Source: Streptomyces geranii
GTDB taxonomy: Bacteria; Actinomycetota; Actinomycetes; Streptomycetales; Streptomycetaceae
Length of the DNA stretch: 64,000 bases
NCBI RefSeq assembly: GCF_002954775.1
Contig: NZ_PJME01000039.1
Span: 1-64,000, forward strand
Direction of reading: 5' to 3'
Both the position numbers and the translations under genes were made by a program. Below the pieces are notes generated by a model, which worked only from the letters and a program-made list of their open reading frames with translations, searched no databases and had not been told where the DNA came from. Shown piece by piece: positions 41,021 to 49,598 of the stretch. The stretch's first letter is position 1. The number at the start of each line of letters is the position of its first letter.

Positions 41021-42247
41021 ATGAGCGGGAACAGGGCAGTCGCGTATCTCAAGCCGGGCGCGGTCGAGGTCAGGACCATCGACTACCCGACGCTTGAACT
41101 CCAGGACGGGCCGGGCGTCGCTCCGCGGAACGTCGGCAGGAAGTGCCGGCACGGGGTGATCCTCAAGGTGCTCGCCAGCAACATCTGCGGAAGTGACCAG
41201 CACATGGTGCGGGGCCGGACGACCGCGCCGGAGGGGCTGGTCCTCGGACACGAGATCACCGGAGAGGTCGTCGAACGAGGGCCGGACGTCGAGTACGTCG
41301 ACGTCGGGGACATCGTCTCCGTACCGTTCAACATCGCCTGCGGGCGGTGCCGCAACTGCAAGGAACGCAAGACCGGGATCTGTCTGAGCGTCAACCCGGC
41401 GCGTCCGGGGGCGGCTTACGGCTATGTCGACATGGGCGGCTGGGTCGGCGGGCAGGCCGAGTACGCGATGGTGCCGTACGCGGACTTCAACCTGCTGAGG
41501 TTCCCGGACCCCGACCAGGCGCGCGAGAAGCTCCTCGACCTGACCATGCTGTCGGACATCTTCCCGACCGGCTTCCACGGCGCGGTCAGCGCGGGCGCGG
41601 GCGTCGGTTCGACGGTGTACGTCGCGGGAGCGGGCCCGGTCGGGCTGGCCGCCGCGGCGTCGGCGCAGCTCCTGGGCGCCGCCGTCGTCATCGTCGGCGA
41701 CCTCAACGCCGAACGCCTCGCCCAGGCGCGGAGCTTCGGCTGCGAGACCGTGGACGTCTCGCGCGGCGACATCGAGGGGCAGCTCGCCCAGATCCTCGGG
41801 GAGCCCGAGGTGGACGCGGCGGTCGACGCGGTCGGCTTCGAGGCCCGGGCGCACGGCCCGGACGCCCCGGAGGCGCCCGCGACGGTCCTCAACTCGCTGA
41901 TGGGCGTCACGCGCGCGGGAGGTGCCCTGGGCATCCCGGGGCTGTACGTGACGGACGACCCGGGCGGCATCGACGGGGACGCCAAGTCGGGCACCCTGAA
42001 GATGCGACTGGGCCTCGGCTGGGCGAAGAGCCACGCCTTCACCACCGGACAGTGCCCGGTGATGAAGTACCACCGGGGCCTGATGCGGGCGATCCTGCAC
42101 GAGCGCGTGCACATCGCCAAGGCCGTCAACGCGACCGTGATCGGCCTGGACGACGCACCGCGCGGCTACGCCGAGTTCGACCAGGGCGCGAGCCGCAAGT
42201 ACGTCCTCGATCCGCACGGCGCGCTGGCGGGCGTACGGCCGGTCTGA
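41021..42247 (+). CDS. fdhA: Formaldehyde dehydrogenase, glutathione-independent
   Basis: 408-residue zinc-dependent medium-chain dehydrogenase that oxidises formaldehyde with tightly bound NAD. Seen: catalytic zinc ligands in SNICGSDQH (C56) and GHE (H77), the structural zinc cluster CGRCRNCKERKTGIC (about 107-121), YGYVDMGGWVGGQAEY typical of the Pseudomonas putida enzyme, and the Rossmann motif AGAGPVGLAAA. The ATG at 41021 follows GAAGGGA. The gene stands alone before a large palindromic terminator. It is the usual Streptomyces form, independent of mycothiol. Confidence 0.92.
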   Translation: MSGNRAVAYLKPGAVEVRTIDYPTLELQDGPGVAPRNVGRKCRHGVILKVLASNICGSDQHMVRGRTTAPEGLVLGHEITGEVVERGPDVEYVDVGDIVSVPFNIACGRCRNCKERKTGICLSVNPARPGAAYGYVDMGGWVGGQAEYAMVPYADFNLLRFPDPDQAREKLLDLTMLSDIFPTGFHGAVSAGAGVGSTVYVAGAGPVGLAAAASAQLLGAAVVIVGDLNAERLAQARSFGCETVDVSRGDIEGQLAQILGEPEVDAAVDAVGFEARAHGPDAPEAPATVLNSLMGVTRAGGALGIPGLYVTDDPGGIDGDAKSGTLKMRLGLGWAKSHAFTTGQCPVMKYHRGLMRAILHERVHIAKAVNATVIGLDDAPRGYAEFDQGASRKYVLDPHGALAGVRPV

Positions 42248-42273
42248 TCCTCGGACCCGGTCTTCCGGTGCCC

Positions 42274-42307
42274 GGAAGGGGGCACCCGCGCGCGGGTGCC
42301 CCCTTCC
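42274..42307. terminator. 34-bp perfect palindrome, bidirectional terminator
   Basis: GGAAGGGGGCACCCGCG is followed directly by its exact reverse complement. It sits between the convergent fdhA (ends 42247) and VOC gene (ends 42314), 26 and 6 bases from their stop codons. Confidence 0.85.
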
Positions 42308-42313
42308 CGTGCC

Positions 42314-42742
42314 CTACGCGTAGTGCCGCGCCTCGAAGACGTTGCCGTCGGGGTCGCGGAAGTAGAAGTTGCGCCTCGCCAGGCCCCGGGCGCCGTAGGA
42401 GTCGTACGAGATGTCGGAGACGGGTACGTCCCGCTCCTCCAGGCGGGTGCGCAGGGCGTCGAAGGCGTCTGGGGTCAGGGACAGGCAGACGTGGTTGACG
42501 GGGTGGCCGGCACTGTCGGCGGCCCCGGGGAGCATGTTCATGCGCTCCGCCAGGGAGAGGGGCGCGAGGTCGAAGATGGTCTCCTCGTTGAGGCGTACGG
42601 AGGGGAAGGACACCGTTCCGGCGGCGAATTCGGTGGTCCTCAGAGGTGCCATGCCGACCGCCTTCTCGTAGAAGCCGGCCGCCGCGAGCGGATCGCGCAC
42701 CCAGAGGACGACATGGTCGAGACGCGGCGAGTTGTCCGTCAT
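42314..42742 (-). CDS. VOC-family (glyoxalase/dioxygenase superfamily) protein
   Basis: 142-residue protein made of two beta-alpha-beta-beta-beta repeats. It starts with RLDHVVLWVRDPLAAAGFYEKAVG (metal-ligand His) and ends with FYFRDPDGNVFEARHY (metal-ligand Glu), with VNHVCLSL opening the second repeat. It may be a lyase, dioxygenase or antibiotic-binding protein; the substrate cannot be told. The ATG at 42742 opens the conserved start. It is divergent from psuG across about 100 bases. Confidence 0.87.
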   Translation of the reverse strand: MTDNSPRLDHVVLWVRDPLAAAGFYEKAVGMAPLRTTEFAAGTVSFPSVRLNEETIFDLAPLSLAERMNMLPGAADSAGHPVNHVCLSLTPDAFDALRTRLEERDVPVSDISYDSYGARGLARRNFYFRDPDGNVFEARHYA

Positions 42743-42844
42743 GCACCCCAGGCTGGTGGTCTCTTCCACAGGCCGCAAGGGTTTGACCACGCGCGCCGCC
42801 CGCCAGAGATGAGGCAAGACCGAACGACAGGAAGCAGGCCCGTG

Positions 42845-43750
42845 ATGCTGGTGGTGTCCGAAGAAGTGCGGGAAGCGGTCGACGCGCGTCGACCCGTGGT
42901 GGCCCTGGAGTCCACGATCATCGCGCACGGGCTGCCGCGCCCGCGCAATCTTCAGGTGGCGCTGGAACTGGAGGACGTCGTACGGCAGGAGGGAGCCGTC
43001 CCCGCCACCATCGCCGTGCTGGACGGGCGCCCCCATGTCGGCCTGGACAAGGAGCAGTTGGAGCGGGTCGCGAACGAGGACGGCATCCGCAAGCTGGGGC
43101 ACCGCGATCTGCCGCTCGCGGTGGCCGCCGGGGCGAGCGGGGCCACGACGGTGTCGGCGACGGCGCTGCTGGCCGCCCGCGCGGGCGTACGGGTGTTCGC
43201 CACGGGTGGGCTCGGCGGGGTGCACCGGGAGTGGACGGTGACCCAGGACGAGTCCGCCGACCTCGGGCTGCTGGCGCGCACCCGGATCACGGTCGTCTGC
43301 GCGGGCGTGAAGTCGATCCTGGACGTCCCTGCCACCTTGCAGCGTCTGGAGACCCTGGGGGTCGCCGTGGCCGGCTTCGGCACCGGCAGCTTCCCCGGCT
43401 TCTACCTGTCCGACTCCGGGCACCCGGTGGACTGGACGCTCGACACACCGGAGCAGGTCGCGGACGTGATGCGGGCCCAGGACGCGCTCGACTCCCCGGA
43501 GTCGGCGTTCATCGTGGCCAATCCGGTGCCCGCGGAGGAGCAGTTGGATCCGGGGCTCCACGCGCGCGTGCTAGCCGACGCGCTGCACGCGTGCGAGGAG
43601 CAGGGGGTGAGCGGGCAGGCCGTGACGCCGTTCCTGCTCGACTACCTGGTGCGGCACACGGACGGCGCCTCGCTGAGCGCCAATCTGGCAGCGGTCCGCG
43701 GCAACGTACGGCTCGCGGGGCGGATCGCGGCGGCCTGGGCCGGGGCGTGA
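42845..43750 (+). CDS. psuG: Pseudouridine-5'-phosphate glycosidase
   Basis: 301-residue cytosolic enzyme that cleaves pseudouridine 5'-phosphate to uracil and ribose 5-phosphate. The conserved ALESTIIAHGLPRPRN (about 20-35), ATTVSATALLAARAGVRVFATGGLGGVHR and GFGTGSFPGFY are those of the IndA/PsuG family. GTG 42842 is an alternative start. It overlaps psuK by GTGA (43747-43750), and the pair forms a complete pseudouridine salvage route. No dedicated transporter is adjacent. Confidence 0.94.
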   Translation: MLVVSEEVREAVDARRPVVALESTIIAHGLPRPRNLQVALELEDVVRQEGAVPATIAVLDGRPHVGLDKEQLERVANEDGIRKLGHRDLPLAVAAGASGATTVSATALLAARAGVRVFATGGLGGVHREWTVTQDESADLGLLARTRITVVCAGVKSILDVPATLQRLETLGVAVAGFGTGSFPGFYLSDSGHPVDWTLDTPEQVADVMRAQDALDSPESAFIVANPVPAEEQLDPGLHARVLADALHACEEQGVSGQAVTPFLLDYLVRHTDGASLSANLAAVRGNVRLAGRIAAAWAGA

Positions 43751-44658
43751 CGGAGCCGGGCGGGGCGCTGCTCGTCGTCGGGGACGTGATCACGGACATC
43801 GTGGCCCGGCACCGGGGTCCGCTCGCGGCGGGCACCGACACGACGGCCGCGATCCGGACCCTGCCGGGCGGTGCGGGCGCCAACGTGGCCTGCTGGGCGG
43901 CCCATTGGGGGCACGCGGAGGTGCGGCTGCTCGGACGGGTGGGTACGGACGCGGCCGAGTGGCACGAGCGCGAGCTGCGGGCCTGCGGGGTACGGCCCCG
44001 CCTCGTCGTCGACCCGGAGGCGCCCACGGGGACGGTGATCTGCCTGGTGGACACGGGCGCGGCGGCCGAGCGGACGCTGGTGACGCAGAGCGGCGCCTCG
44101 GTACGGCTGGACGCCGACGACTGGTCGGACGCGCTGCTCGACGGTGTCGCGCGGCTGCACCTGTCGGGCTATCTGCTGTTCTCGGCGCCGAGCCGCGCGC
44201 TGGTGGCGGCGGCGCTGGAGTCGGCACGCGCGCGCGGCGTACCGGTGAGCCTGGACCCGGCGTCGGCGGGGTTCCTCGTCGAACTGGGTGTCGACCGCTT
44301 CCTGGAGCTGGTGTCCGGGGTGGACGTGCTGCTGCCGAGCCGTGACGAGGCCTGTCTGCTCACCGGGTTGCCCGACCCGGCGGACGCGGCGGCCAAGCTG
44401 AGCCGCCACGTCCCCCTGGTGATCGCCAAACAGGGTGCCGAGGGCGCGATCGTGGCCCGCGCGGGCACCGTGCGCGCCCGGGTCCCGGCCGTGCCCGCGG
44501 CACCCCGGGACACGACGGGCGCCGGTGACGCCTTCACCGGCGCGTTCCTCGCCGCCCTGCTGACGGGCGCCGAACCCGAGGACGCGGCGGCGGAGGGGTG
44601 CCGGGCGGGCGCGCGGGCGGTGGAACGGGTGGGCGGGAGACCGCCGGCCGCCGAATGA
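43747..44658 (+). CDS. psuK: PfkB-family kinase, probably pseudouridine kinase
   Basis: 303-residue cytosolic kinase that should phosphorylate pseudouridine for PsuG. Seen: LLVVGDVITDIVARH at the N-terminus, the first PfkB signature LPGGAGANVACWAAHWG (about 39-55), and the second DTTGAGDAFTGAFLAAL with the catalytic Asp (about 257-273). The GTG at 43747 overlaps psuG. The assignment to pseudouridine rests on the operon; the kinase alone could be a general ribokinase-type enzyme. Confidence 0.85.
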   Translation: MTEPGGALLVVGDVITDIVARHRGPLAAGTDTTAAIRTLPGGAGANVACWAAHWGHAEVRLLGRVGTDAAEWHERELRACGVRPRLVVDPEAPTGTVICLVDTGAAAERTLVTQSGASVRLDADDWSDALLDGVARLHLSGYLLFSAPSRALVAAALESARARGVPVSLDPASAGFLVELGVDRFLELVSGVDVLLPSRDEACLLTGLPDPADAAAKLSRHVPLVIAKQGAEGAIVARAGTVRARVPAVPAAPRDTTGAGDAFTGAFLAALLTGAEPEDAAAEGCRAGARAVERVGGRPPAAE

Positions 44659-44684
44659 GAGGCCGGAGGGGGCACCGCCGTCGG

Positions 44685-45479
44685 CTACCCCTTGCGTCCC
44701 CACGCCGAGATCATCGGTGCCGTGGCCAGGTCCATCCCGCCCGAGGCGACGTTGGCCAGGTGGCGGTCGATCTCCTCGTCCGTGGCGTGGCCCCCGGCGA
44801 CGAGCCGCTCCCGGATCTGACGGATCGTCGCGGACTCCAGCGCGGCGCAGGCGGGCGAGGTGACGGGGAAGTACGCGTCGGCCTGGACGTTGCGCAGACC
44901 GGCCTCGCGCAGCAGCCGCGGGAGCCTGCGGCCGTACGCCAGGTCGGCGCCGCTGTCCGCGAGCAACTGGCGGAAGCTGTGCCGCAGGCGGTTGGCGAGC
45001 TGCTGCTCGGGGCCGTGCTCGTCGGGGCAGAGCAGGGGCTGCAGGGCGGGGTCGGCGTCCTCGATCAGCAGACGTCCGCCGGGACGCAGCGACTTGATCA
45101 TCGAGCGCAACGCCCGCTCCCGGTCCGGCACATGGACGAGGACGAGCCGGGCGTGCACGAGGTCGAAGCCCTCCCCCGGCGGCTCTTCGACACCGACGTC
45201 GTGGACGCGTACCTCGATGGGCGGACGGGCGGCCTGGGCGACCCAGGAGGTGTCGAGGTCGGTCGCGACGACCTTTCCGGTCGGGCCGACCTTCTTGGCC
45301 AGCCAGGAGACCACCGAGGTGCCTCCGACGCCGACCTCCCAGCAGCGCCAGCCGGCTCCGACGCCGAACCCTTCGAAGTGCCGGAAGGTCGTGGGATCGA
45401 AGAGGGCGGCGAAGGCGTCGAAGCGTTGTCCCGCCTCGGTCTGCCGGTTGTCGAGGAGATACCCGTCGGTTCGCGTCAT
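44685..45479 (-). CDS. Class I SAM-dependent methyltransferase
   Basis: 264-residue cytosolic protein with a Rossmann methyltransferase core: motif I CWEVGVGGTSVVSWL (about 45-60), VVATDLD, and motif FDLVHARLVLVHVPDRERAL, ending in LRPGGRLLIEDADP. The substrate is unknown. The ATG at 45479 has only a weak ribosome-binding site (GGGATGA). It converges on psuK and is divergent from the CorA gene across about 170 bases. Confidence 0.85.
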   Translation of the reverse strand: MTRTDGYLLDNRQTEAGQRFDAFAALFDPTTFRHFEGFGVGAGWRCWEVGVGGTSVVSWLAKKVGPTGKVVATDLDTSWVAQAARPPIEVRVHDVGVEEPPGEGFDLVHARLVLVHVPDRERALRSMIKSLRPGGRLLIEDADPALQPLLCPDEHGPEQQLANRLRHSFRQLLADSGADLAYGRRLPRLLREAGLRNVQADAYFPVTSPACAALESATIRQIRERLVAGGHATDEEIDRHLANVASGGMDLATAPMISAWGRKG

Positions 45480-45647
45480 GCCGAGATCATCCCAGTCATC
45501 CGCTTTGTTCGACCGGGTCGACGCTCCCGCATCGGCGAAAGCGGAGCGGAACCATCCGTTCCCACAGGTCTCTTCGGCGTTCGCGAAGGGCTGGCAGACT
45601 GGCGGGCCAGGCGCAGGGTGCGGACAGTGCGGCGCGAGGAGATCCAG

Positions 45648-46775
45648 ATGTCCATGGCAGGGAATCTGCGGAGGGTGACGAGCCTCGGCAGGGTCGGCGG
45701 CCTCCGCAGGGTGGCCCGGCTGGCACGGCGGCGCCCGCGGGTCGACCTGAGTCACCACGCCCGGTCACCGCTGGGCTCCGCGGTCGTGAACTGCGTGGCC
45801 TACGAGGACGGCGTACGCGTCCCGGCCGGCCGGGATCTGCTCGACACCGTGCGCCGGGTCCGCAAGAGCGACGAGGGCTTCGTCTGGCTCGGCCTCCACG
45901 AGCCGACGGACCAGGAGTTCGCGGGCATCGGCCGGCTCTTCGACCTGCACCCGCTCGCGGTCGAGGACGCGGTCGACGCCCATCAGCGCCCGAAACTGGA
46001 GCGGTACGGCGAGACGCTGTTCGCGGTGTTCAAGACGGTCTGCTACGTCGAGCACACCGAACTGACGGCGACGAGCGAGGTGGTGAACACCGGCGAGATC
46101 ATGGTCTTCGTCGGCGAGGACTTCGTGATCACGGTACGACACGGACGGCACGGCTCACTGGGCCCGCTGCGCGAGGGTCTGGAAGCCGATCCGCAGCAGC
46201 TCGCCAAGGGCCCCGCGGCGGTGCTGCACGCCGTCGCGGACCATGTGGTCGACGACTATCTGCACGTCACGGACGCGGTGCAGGCGGACATCGACCAGGT
46301 CGAGACGGATGTGTTCGCGACGAACGGCGCCCGGGCCGACCCCGGCCGGATCTACCAGCTCAAGCGGGAACTCCTGGAGCTGAAGCGGGCCGTGGCTCCG
46401 CTGCACCGCCCGCTGGAGGAACTGGCGACCCGGCCGATCCGGGTCATCGACCCGGAGATACAGGCCTACTTCCGGGACGTCTCCGACCATCAGCTGCGGG
46501 CGACGGAACAGATAGCCGCGTTCGACGAACTGCTCAACTCGATTCTGCAGGCGCACCTCGCGCAGGTCACGGTCGCGCAGAACGAGGACATGCGCAGGAT
46601 CACCGCGTGGGCGGCGATGATCGCCGTGCCGACGATGGTCTGCGGGGTCTACGGCATGAACTTCGATCACATGCCGGAGCTGCACTGGCAGTTCGGCTAT
46701 CCGCTGGTGATCGGGCTGATATCCGTCATCTGTCTGGTCCTGTACCGGAGCTTCCGGCGCAACGGCTGGCTCTGA
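45648..46775 (+). CDS. CorA-family Mg2+/Co2+ transporter
   Basis: 375-residue membrane channel of the 2-TM-GxN family. It has a long cytosolic N-terminal domain (about 1-310) and two C-terminal transmembrane helices, with the selectivity motif YGMNFDHMPEL (about 340) between them, and ends in a positively charged tail. Residues 1-40 are an Arg-rich extension not usual in CorA. The ATG at 45648 follows GGAG; ATG 45654 is possible. It carries divalent metal ions, mainly Mg2+, across the cytoplasmic membrane. It overlaps the tail of the convergent CBS gene by 50 bases. Confidence 0.93.
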   Translation: MSMAGNLRRVTSLGRVGGLRRVARLARRRPRVDLSHHARSPLGSAVVNCVAYEDGVRVPAGRDLLDTVRRVRKSDEGFVWLGLHEPTDQEFAGIGRLFDLHPLAVEDAVDAHQRPKLERYGETLFAVFKTVCYVEHTELTATSEVVNTGEIMVFVGEDFVITVRHGRHGSLGPLREGLEADPQQLAKGPAAVLHAVADHVVDDYLHVTDAVQADIDQVETDVFATNGARADPGRIYQLKRELLELKRAVAPLHRPLEELATRPIRVIDPEIQAYFRDVSDHQLRATEQIAAFDELLNSILQAHLAQVTVAQNEDMRRITAWAAMIAVPTMVCGVYGMNFDHMPELHWQFGYPLVIGLISVICLVLYRSFRRNGWL

Positions 46776-47265
46776 CGCCCGCGGCCCGCGCCGTCGCGCA
46801 GCCGCGCCGGGAGGGGGCGCGGCGGGGGGGGGGTGTTCCGCGCCGCGTGGTCCGGGCGTAGACGCTCTCGGCCCAGGACGCGATCTGGTCCTCCGTGAGG
46901 TGCTGGGCCAGATCGGCCTCGCTGATCATGCCGACCAGACGCTTGTTCTCGATCACCGGGAGCCGGCGGATCTGATGGTCCTTCATCTCCACGAGCACCT
47001 CGCTGACATCGGCGCTCGACTCGATCCAGCGCGGGGTGCCCTGGGCCATCTCGCCCGCGGTGACCTTCGCCGGATCGTGGCCCATGGCCACACATCCGAC
47101 GACGATGTCGCGGTCCGTGAGGATGCCGCAGAGCCGTTCGTTCTCGTCGCTGATGGGCAGGGCGCCCACGTTCAGTTCACGCATCAGCTGGGCGGCCCGA
47201 TCGAGGGTCTCGTGAGCGGGGATCCACTGGGCGCCGCGGTGCATGATGTCTCCGGCGGTGGTCAT
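46726..47265 (-). CDS. CBS-domain pair protein, C-terminus doubtful
   Basis: Small cytosolic regulator with two CBS domains (about 5-60 and 70-130), which usually bind adenine nucleotides. Seen: ELNVGALPISDENERLCGILTDRDIV and MKDHQIRRLPVIENKRLVGMISEADLA. The conserved part ends near VYAR (about 139). The next 40 Arg/Ala-rich residues come after a run of ten G/C (46824-46833) and read into the 3' end of the CorA gene, so the true stop may be earlier, or the run may carry an indel. The ATG at 47265 is the family start; the two-domain part is secure. Confidence 0.82.
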   Translation of the reverse strand: MTTAGDIMHRGAQWIPAHETLDRAAQLMRELNVGALPISDENERLCGILTDRDIVVGCVAMGHDPAKVTAGEMAQGTPRWIESSADVSEVLVEMKDHQIRRLPVIENKRLVGMISEADLAQHLTEDQIASWAESVYARTTRRGTPPPRRAPSRRGCATARAAGVRASRCAGSSGTGPDR

Positions 47266-47400
47266 GAAGTACCTCCCGGTGCCGGACGGCCGGCGCGGCG
47301 CGGAGGGCACCGCTAGTCCCGGCGCCCTACATTCTCGCCGCGCTCCCGGGGATGCGCACCCGGAAGTCCGCGGCTTTCGAACACCGTGCGCGGGGCCGGG

Positions 47401-48042
47401 TCAGCCGTTCCAGGCCGGGTGGCGCGGGTCGTCCGCGCGGACCAGCACGTCTGCGGTGCCGGCGGGGTCCGTCTCGCTCTCGTAGCGCTCGAAGGCGGGG
47501 AGGGTCCAGTGCTCGGCCTCGGGGGTACGGCGGCGCAGGGCGGCCGGGGACTGCAGGACGTGGACGGTCAGGTCGAAGGGGAACCAGTGGCGCAGCAGGA
47601 AGGGGCCGTGCAGCAACAAAAGCCCGCCGGGCGGGAGTTGGACATAGGGACTGCGGGTCGAGCGGTCGGTGAGGGGGTCGCGGAGGTCGGGCAGGACGCG
47701 GCCGTCGCCGCCGGGTTCGAGGGGGCCGAAGACCTCGCGCCAGAGGGCGCCGGTGTCGAACCAGCCGTCGTAGTAGGCCTCCACGTCCTCGTGGCCGTAC
47801 TCCAGCCGGAGGGAGGCGGGGCGCAGGAAGCCCGCGGTGCCGACGGTGAGCGAGGGTCTGCCGCGTACGCGCAGCGCCTCGGCCACGCGTTCGGCGAGGT
47901 CTCCCGGGCGGGCCGCCGGGGCCCCGTCGAAGGCGATGCGCGGCCAGGGGCTGCCGTCGTCGGGCTTCAGGTCGAGCACGCGCTCGGCGAGGAGGTCGCC
48001 GAGCCGGTCCCAGGTGATCGGTTCCAGTCGCACCCGGCCCAT
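47401..48042 (-). CDS. Uridine kinase-like protein with degenerate P-loop
   Basis: 213-residue cytosolic protein resembling actinobacterial uridine kinases in layout (VRLEPITWDRL at the start, GLLLLHGPFLLRHWFPFDLTVHV in the second half, where the LID and active-site residues occur). The expected Walker A GxxGxGKS/T is replaced by FDGAPAARPGDLAERV, so normal ATP binding is doubtful. ORFs like this are annotated as uridine kinase in Streptomyces. Activity should be treated as unproven. It stands alone between the CBS gene and the divergent DUF2293 gene. Confidence 0.7.
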   Translation of the reverse strand: MGRVRLEPITWDRLGDLLAERVLDLKPDDGSPWPRIAFDGAPAARPGDLAERVAEALRVRGRPSLTVGTAGFLRPASLRLEYGHEDVEAYYDGWFDTGALWREVFGPLEPGGDGRVLPDLRDPLTDRSTRSPYVQLPPGGLLLLHGPFLLRHWFPFDLTVHVLQSPAALRRRTPEAEHWTLPAFERYESETDPAGTADVLVRADDPRHPAWNG

Positions 48043-48077
48043 GATGCCGGGTGGCCGCCGGTGGGAATCAAGCAGTC

Positions 48078-48800
48078 ATGACCAGCCGCCCGACGCCGCC
48101 GCTCCACCCCGGACCTGTCGTCGTACAGCCGCTCAGGCGCCGGCACTGTGCCGAGTGCCGGCGGGGACCGTTGGCGTTGCTAGTGCTGGAGGAGAGGACG
48201 CCCCGGTGTCTCGACTGCGCCGATCTCGGGCATCTGGTGTTCCTGCCGAGGGGCGACACCGCGTTGACACGCAGGTCGCGGGAGGAGAGCGGGCTGTCCG
48301 CGGTGGTCGTGCGGTTCAACCGGCGGCAGGGGCGGTACGAGCGGCAGGGCGTCCTGGTCGAGGAGGCCGGGCTCGCCCGGGCCGAGGAACGGTGCCTGGC
48401 GGACGCCGAGGCCCGGCGGAGGCGCCGGACCCGGGACGCTCGGCGCCGGGCCGCGGAGGACCTGCGGTTCACGGAGACGTTCGCACGGGAGATCCGCCGG
48501 CTGTTCCCCGGCTGCCCGGCGGACCGGGCGGCGGAGATCGCCGCGCACGCCTCGGTGCGTGGCAGTGGGCGGGTAGGACGGAGCGCGGCGGGGCGTGCGC
48601 TGTCCGAGGGGGCGGTGGTGTCGGCGGTCGTGGCGTCCGTACGGCATGTGGACACGGCGTACGACCGGCTGCTGATGAGCGGGGTCGCACGGCACGAGGC
48701 CCGGCGGCGGATCGCCGGTGCCGTGGAGGCGAGGCTTCGGGAATGGCGGACGGAGGCGGGGGCGGGGGACGGTAGCGACCGGCGGGCCGAGCCGGCGTAG
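48078..48800 (+). CDS. DUF2293-domain protein
   Basis: 240-residue protein with an N-terminal Cys pair cluster (CAECRRGP ... CLDCADLG, about 23-50, a possible zinc knuckle) and a C-terminal helical DUF2293 domain (about 130-220, RLFPGCPADRAAEIAAHA ... VAASVRHVDTAYDRLL). Between them is an Arg-rich helix (ADAEARRRRRTRDARRRAAE). The function is unknown; the charge pattern and zinc-like cysteines suggest nucleic-acid binding. ATG 48078 is chosen as a plausible start; GTG 48051 is also in frame. It is divergent from the uridine-kinase-like gene. Confidence 0.75.
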   Translation: MTSRPTPPLHPGPVVVQPLRRRHCAECRRGPLALLVLEERTPRCLDCADLGHLVFLPRGDTALTRRSREESGLSAVVVRFNRRQGRYERQGVLVEEAGLARAEERCLADAEARRRRRTRDARRRAAEDLRFTETFAREIRRLFPGCPADRAAEIAAHASVRGSGRVGRSAAGRALSEGAVVSAVVASVRHVDTAYDRLLMSGVARHEARRRIAGAVEARLREWRTEAGAGDGSDRRAEPA

Positions 48801-48943
48801 GTGTGACGGCGGGTCCCGCGGACCGCTCACGGCCGGTTCCGCCGCCGCCCAGGCCCCTCCCGTTCCCCGCGCCCGCGCCCGTGCCCGAAGCCTCGTCTCC
48901 GCTGGACGCTCGCGTATGGCGTCGCGGTGTTCGGCCATGGGCG

Positions 48944-48966
48944 TTGTCAGTGGCAGGGGGTTCACT
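48944..48966 (+). promoter_or_regulatory. Imperfect damage-type promoter upstream of the DUF1772 gene
   Basis: TTGTCAGTGGC is an exact -35 match, but after N6 the -10 is TTCACT rather than TANNNT. The ribosome-binding site follows at once. The element is probably weak or decayed. Confidence 0.4.
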
Positions 48967-48977
48967 GGAGGGGACGG

Positions 48978-49481
48978 ATGGGGATCGACCTGGGAGTCGG
49001 CATGATCGATGGGGCGTACTTCGTACTCGTGGTGCTGGGTGTGCTCGGTACCGGGCTGGTGGCCGGGGTGTTCTGCGGGTTCTCGACCTTCGTGATGCGG
49101 GGGCTGGCCGCGCTGCCGCCCGCGCAGGGCGTCGCGGCGATGCGGGCGATCAACGTCACCGCGCTGAACCCGCCGTTCATGCTCGTGTTCATGGGCTCGG
49201 CCGTCCTGTGCCTGGTGATAGTCGTCGTCACGTTCGTGGTGTGGCCGGACGAGGGCGCGGTGGAGCTGCTGGTGGGCAGCGCGCTGTATCTGCTCGGCTC
49301 GTTCGGGCTCACCATGGGCGCGAACGTGCCGCGCAACAACACGTTGATGAGGCTGGAGCCGGGCACGTCGGAGGCCGCCGCGTACTGGCCGGTGTACGTG
49401 CGCGAGTGGACCCTCTGGAACCACATACGCACGGCCGCCTCGGGAGCCGCCTCGGTGCTGTACGTCCTGGCCGTCGCCTGA
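48978..49481 (+). CDS. DUF1772-family membrane protein (anthrone oxygenase-like)
   Basis: 167-residue membrane protein with four hydrophobic segments (about 10-30, 60-80, 90-115, 145-165). The sequence GVFCGFSTFVMRGLAALPPAQGVAAMRAINVTALNPPF is shared by the DUF1772 family, which includes anthrone oxygenase-like proteins of aromatic polyketide pathways. The start at ATG 48978 has GGAGGGG just upstream. No biosynthetic genes are adjacent, so a general membrane role is as likely. It lies downstream of a damage-type -35 motif. Confidence 0.8.
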   Translation: MGIDLGVGMIDGAYFVLVVLGVLGTGLVAGVFCGFSTFVMRGLAALPPAQGVAAMRAINVTALNPPFMLVFMGSAVLCLVIVVVTFVVWPDEGAVELLVGSALYLLGSFGLTMGANVPRNNTLMRLEPGTSEAAAYWPVYVREWTLWNHIRTAASGAASVLYVLAVA

Positions 49482-49598
49482 CCCGCTTTCCCGCTCGGCG
49501 TCCCTGGCCGATGAGTCGTATCGTGGCCGAAGGAAAGCGCCGCCCGATGACGCACGGCCGCGTCACGTGCAAGCAGGGCAGACGGCAAGGACACGGCC

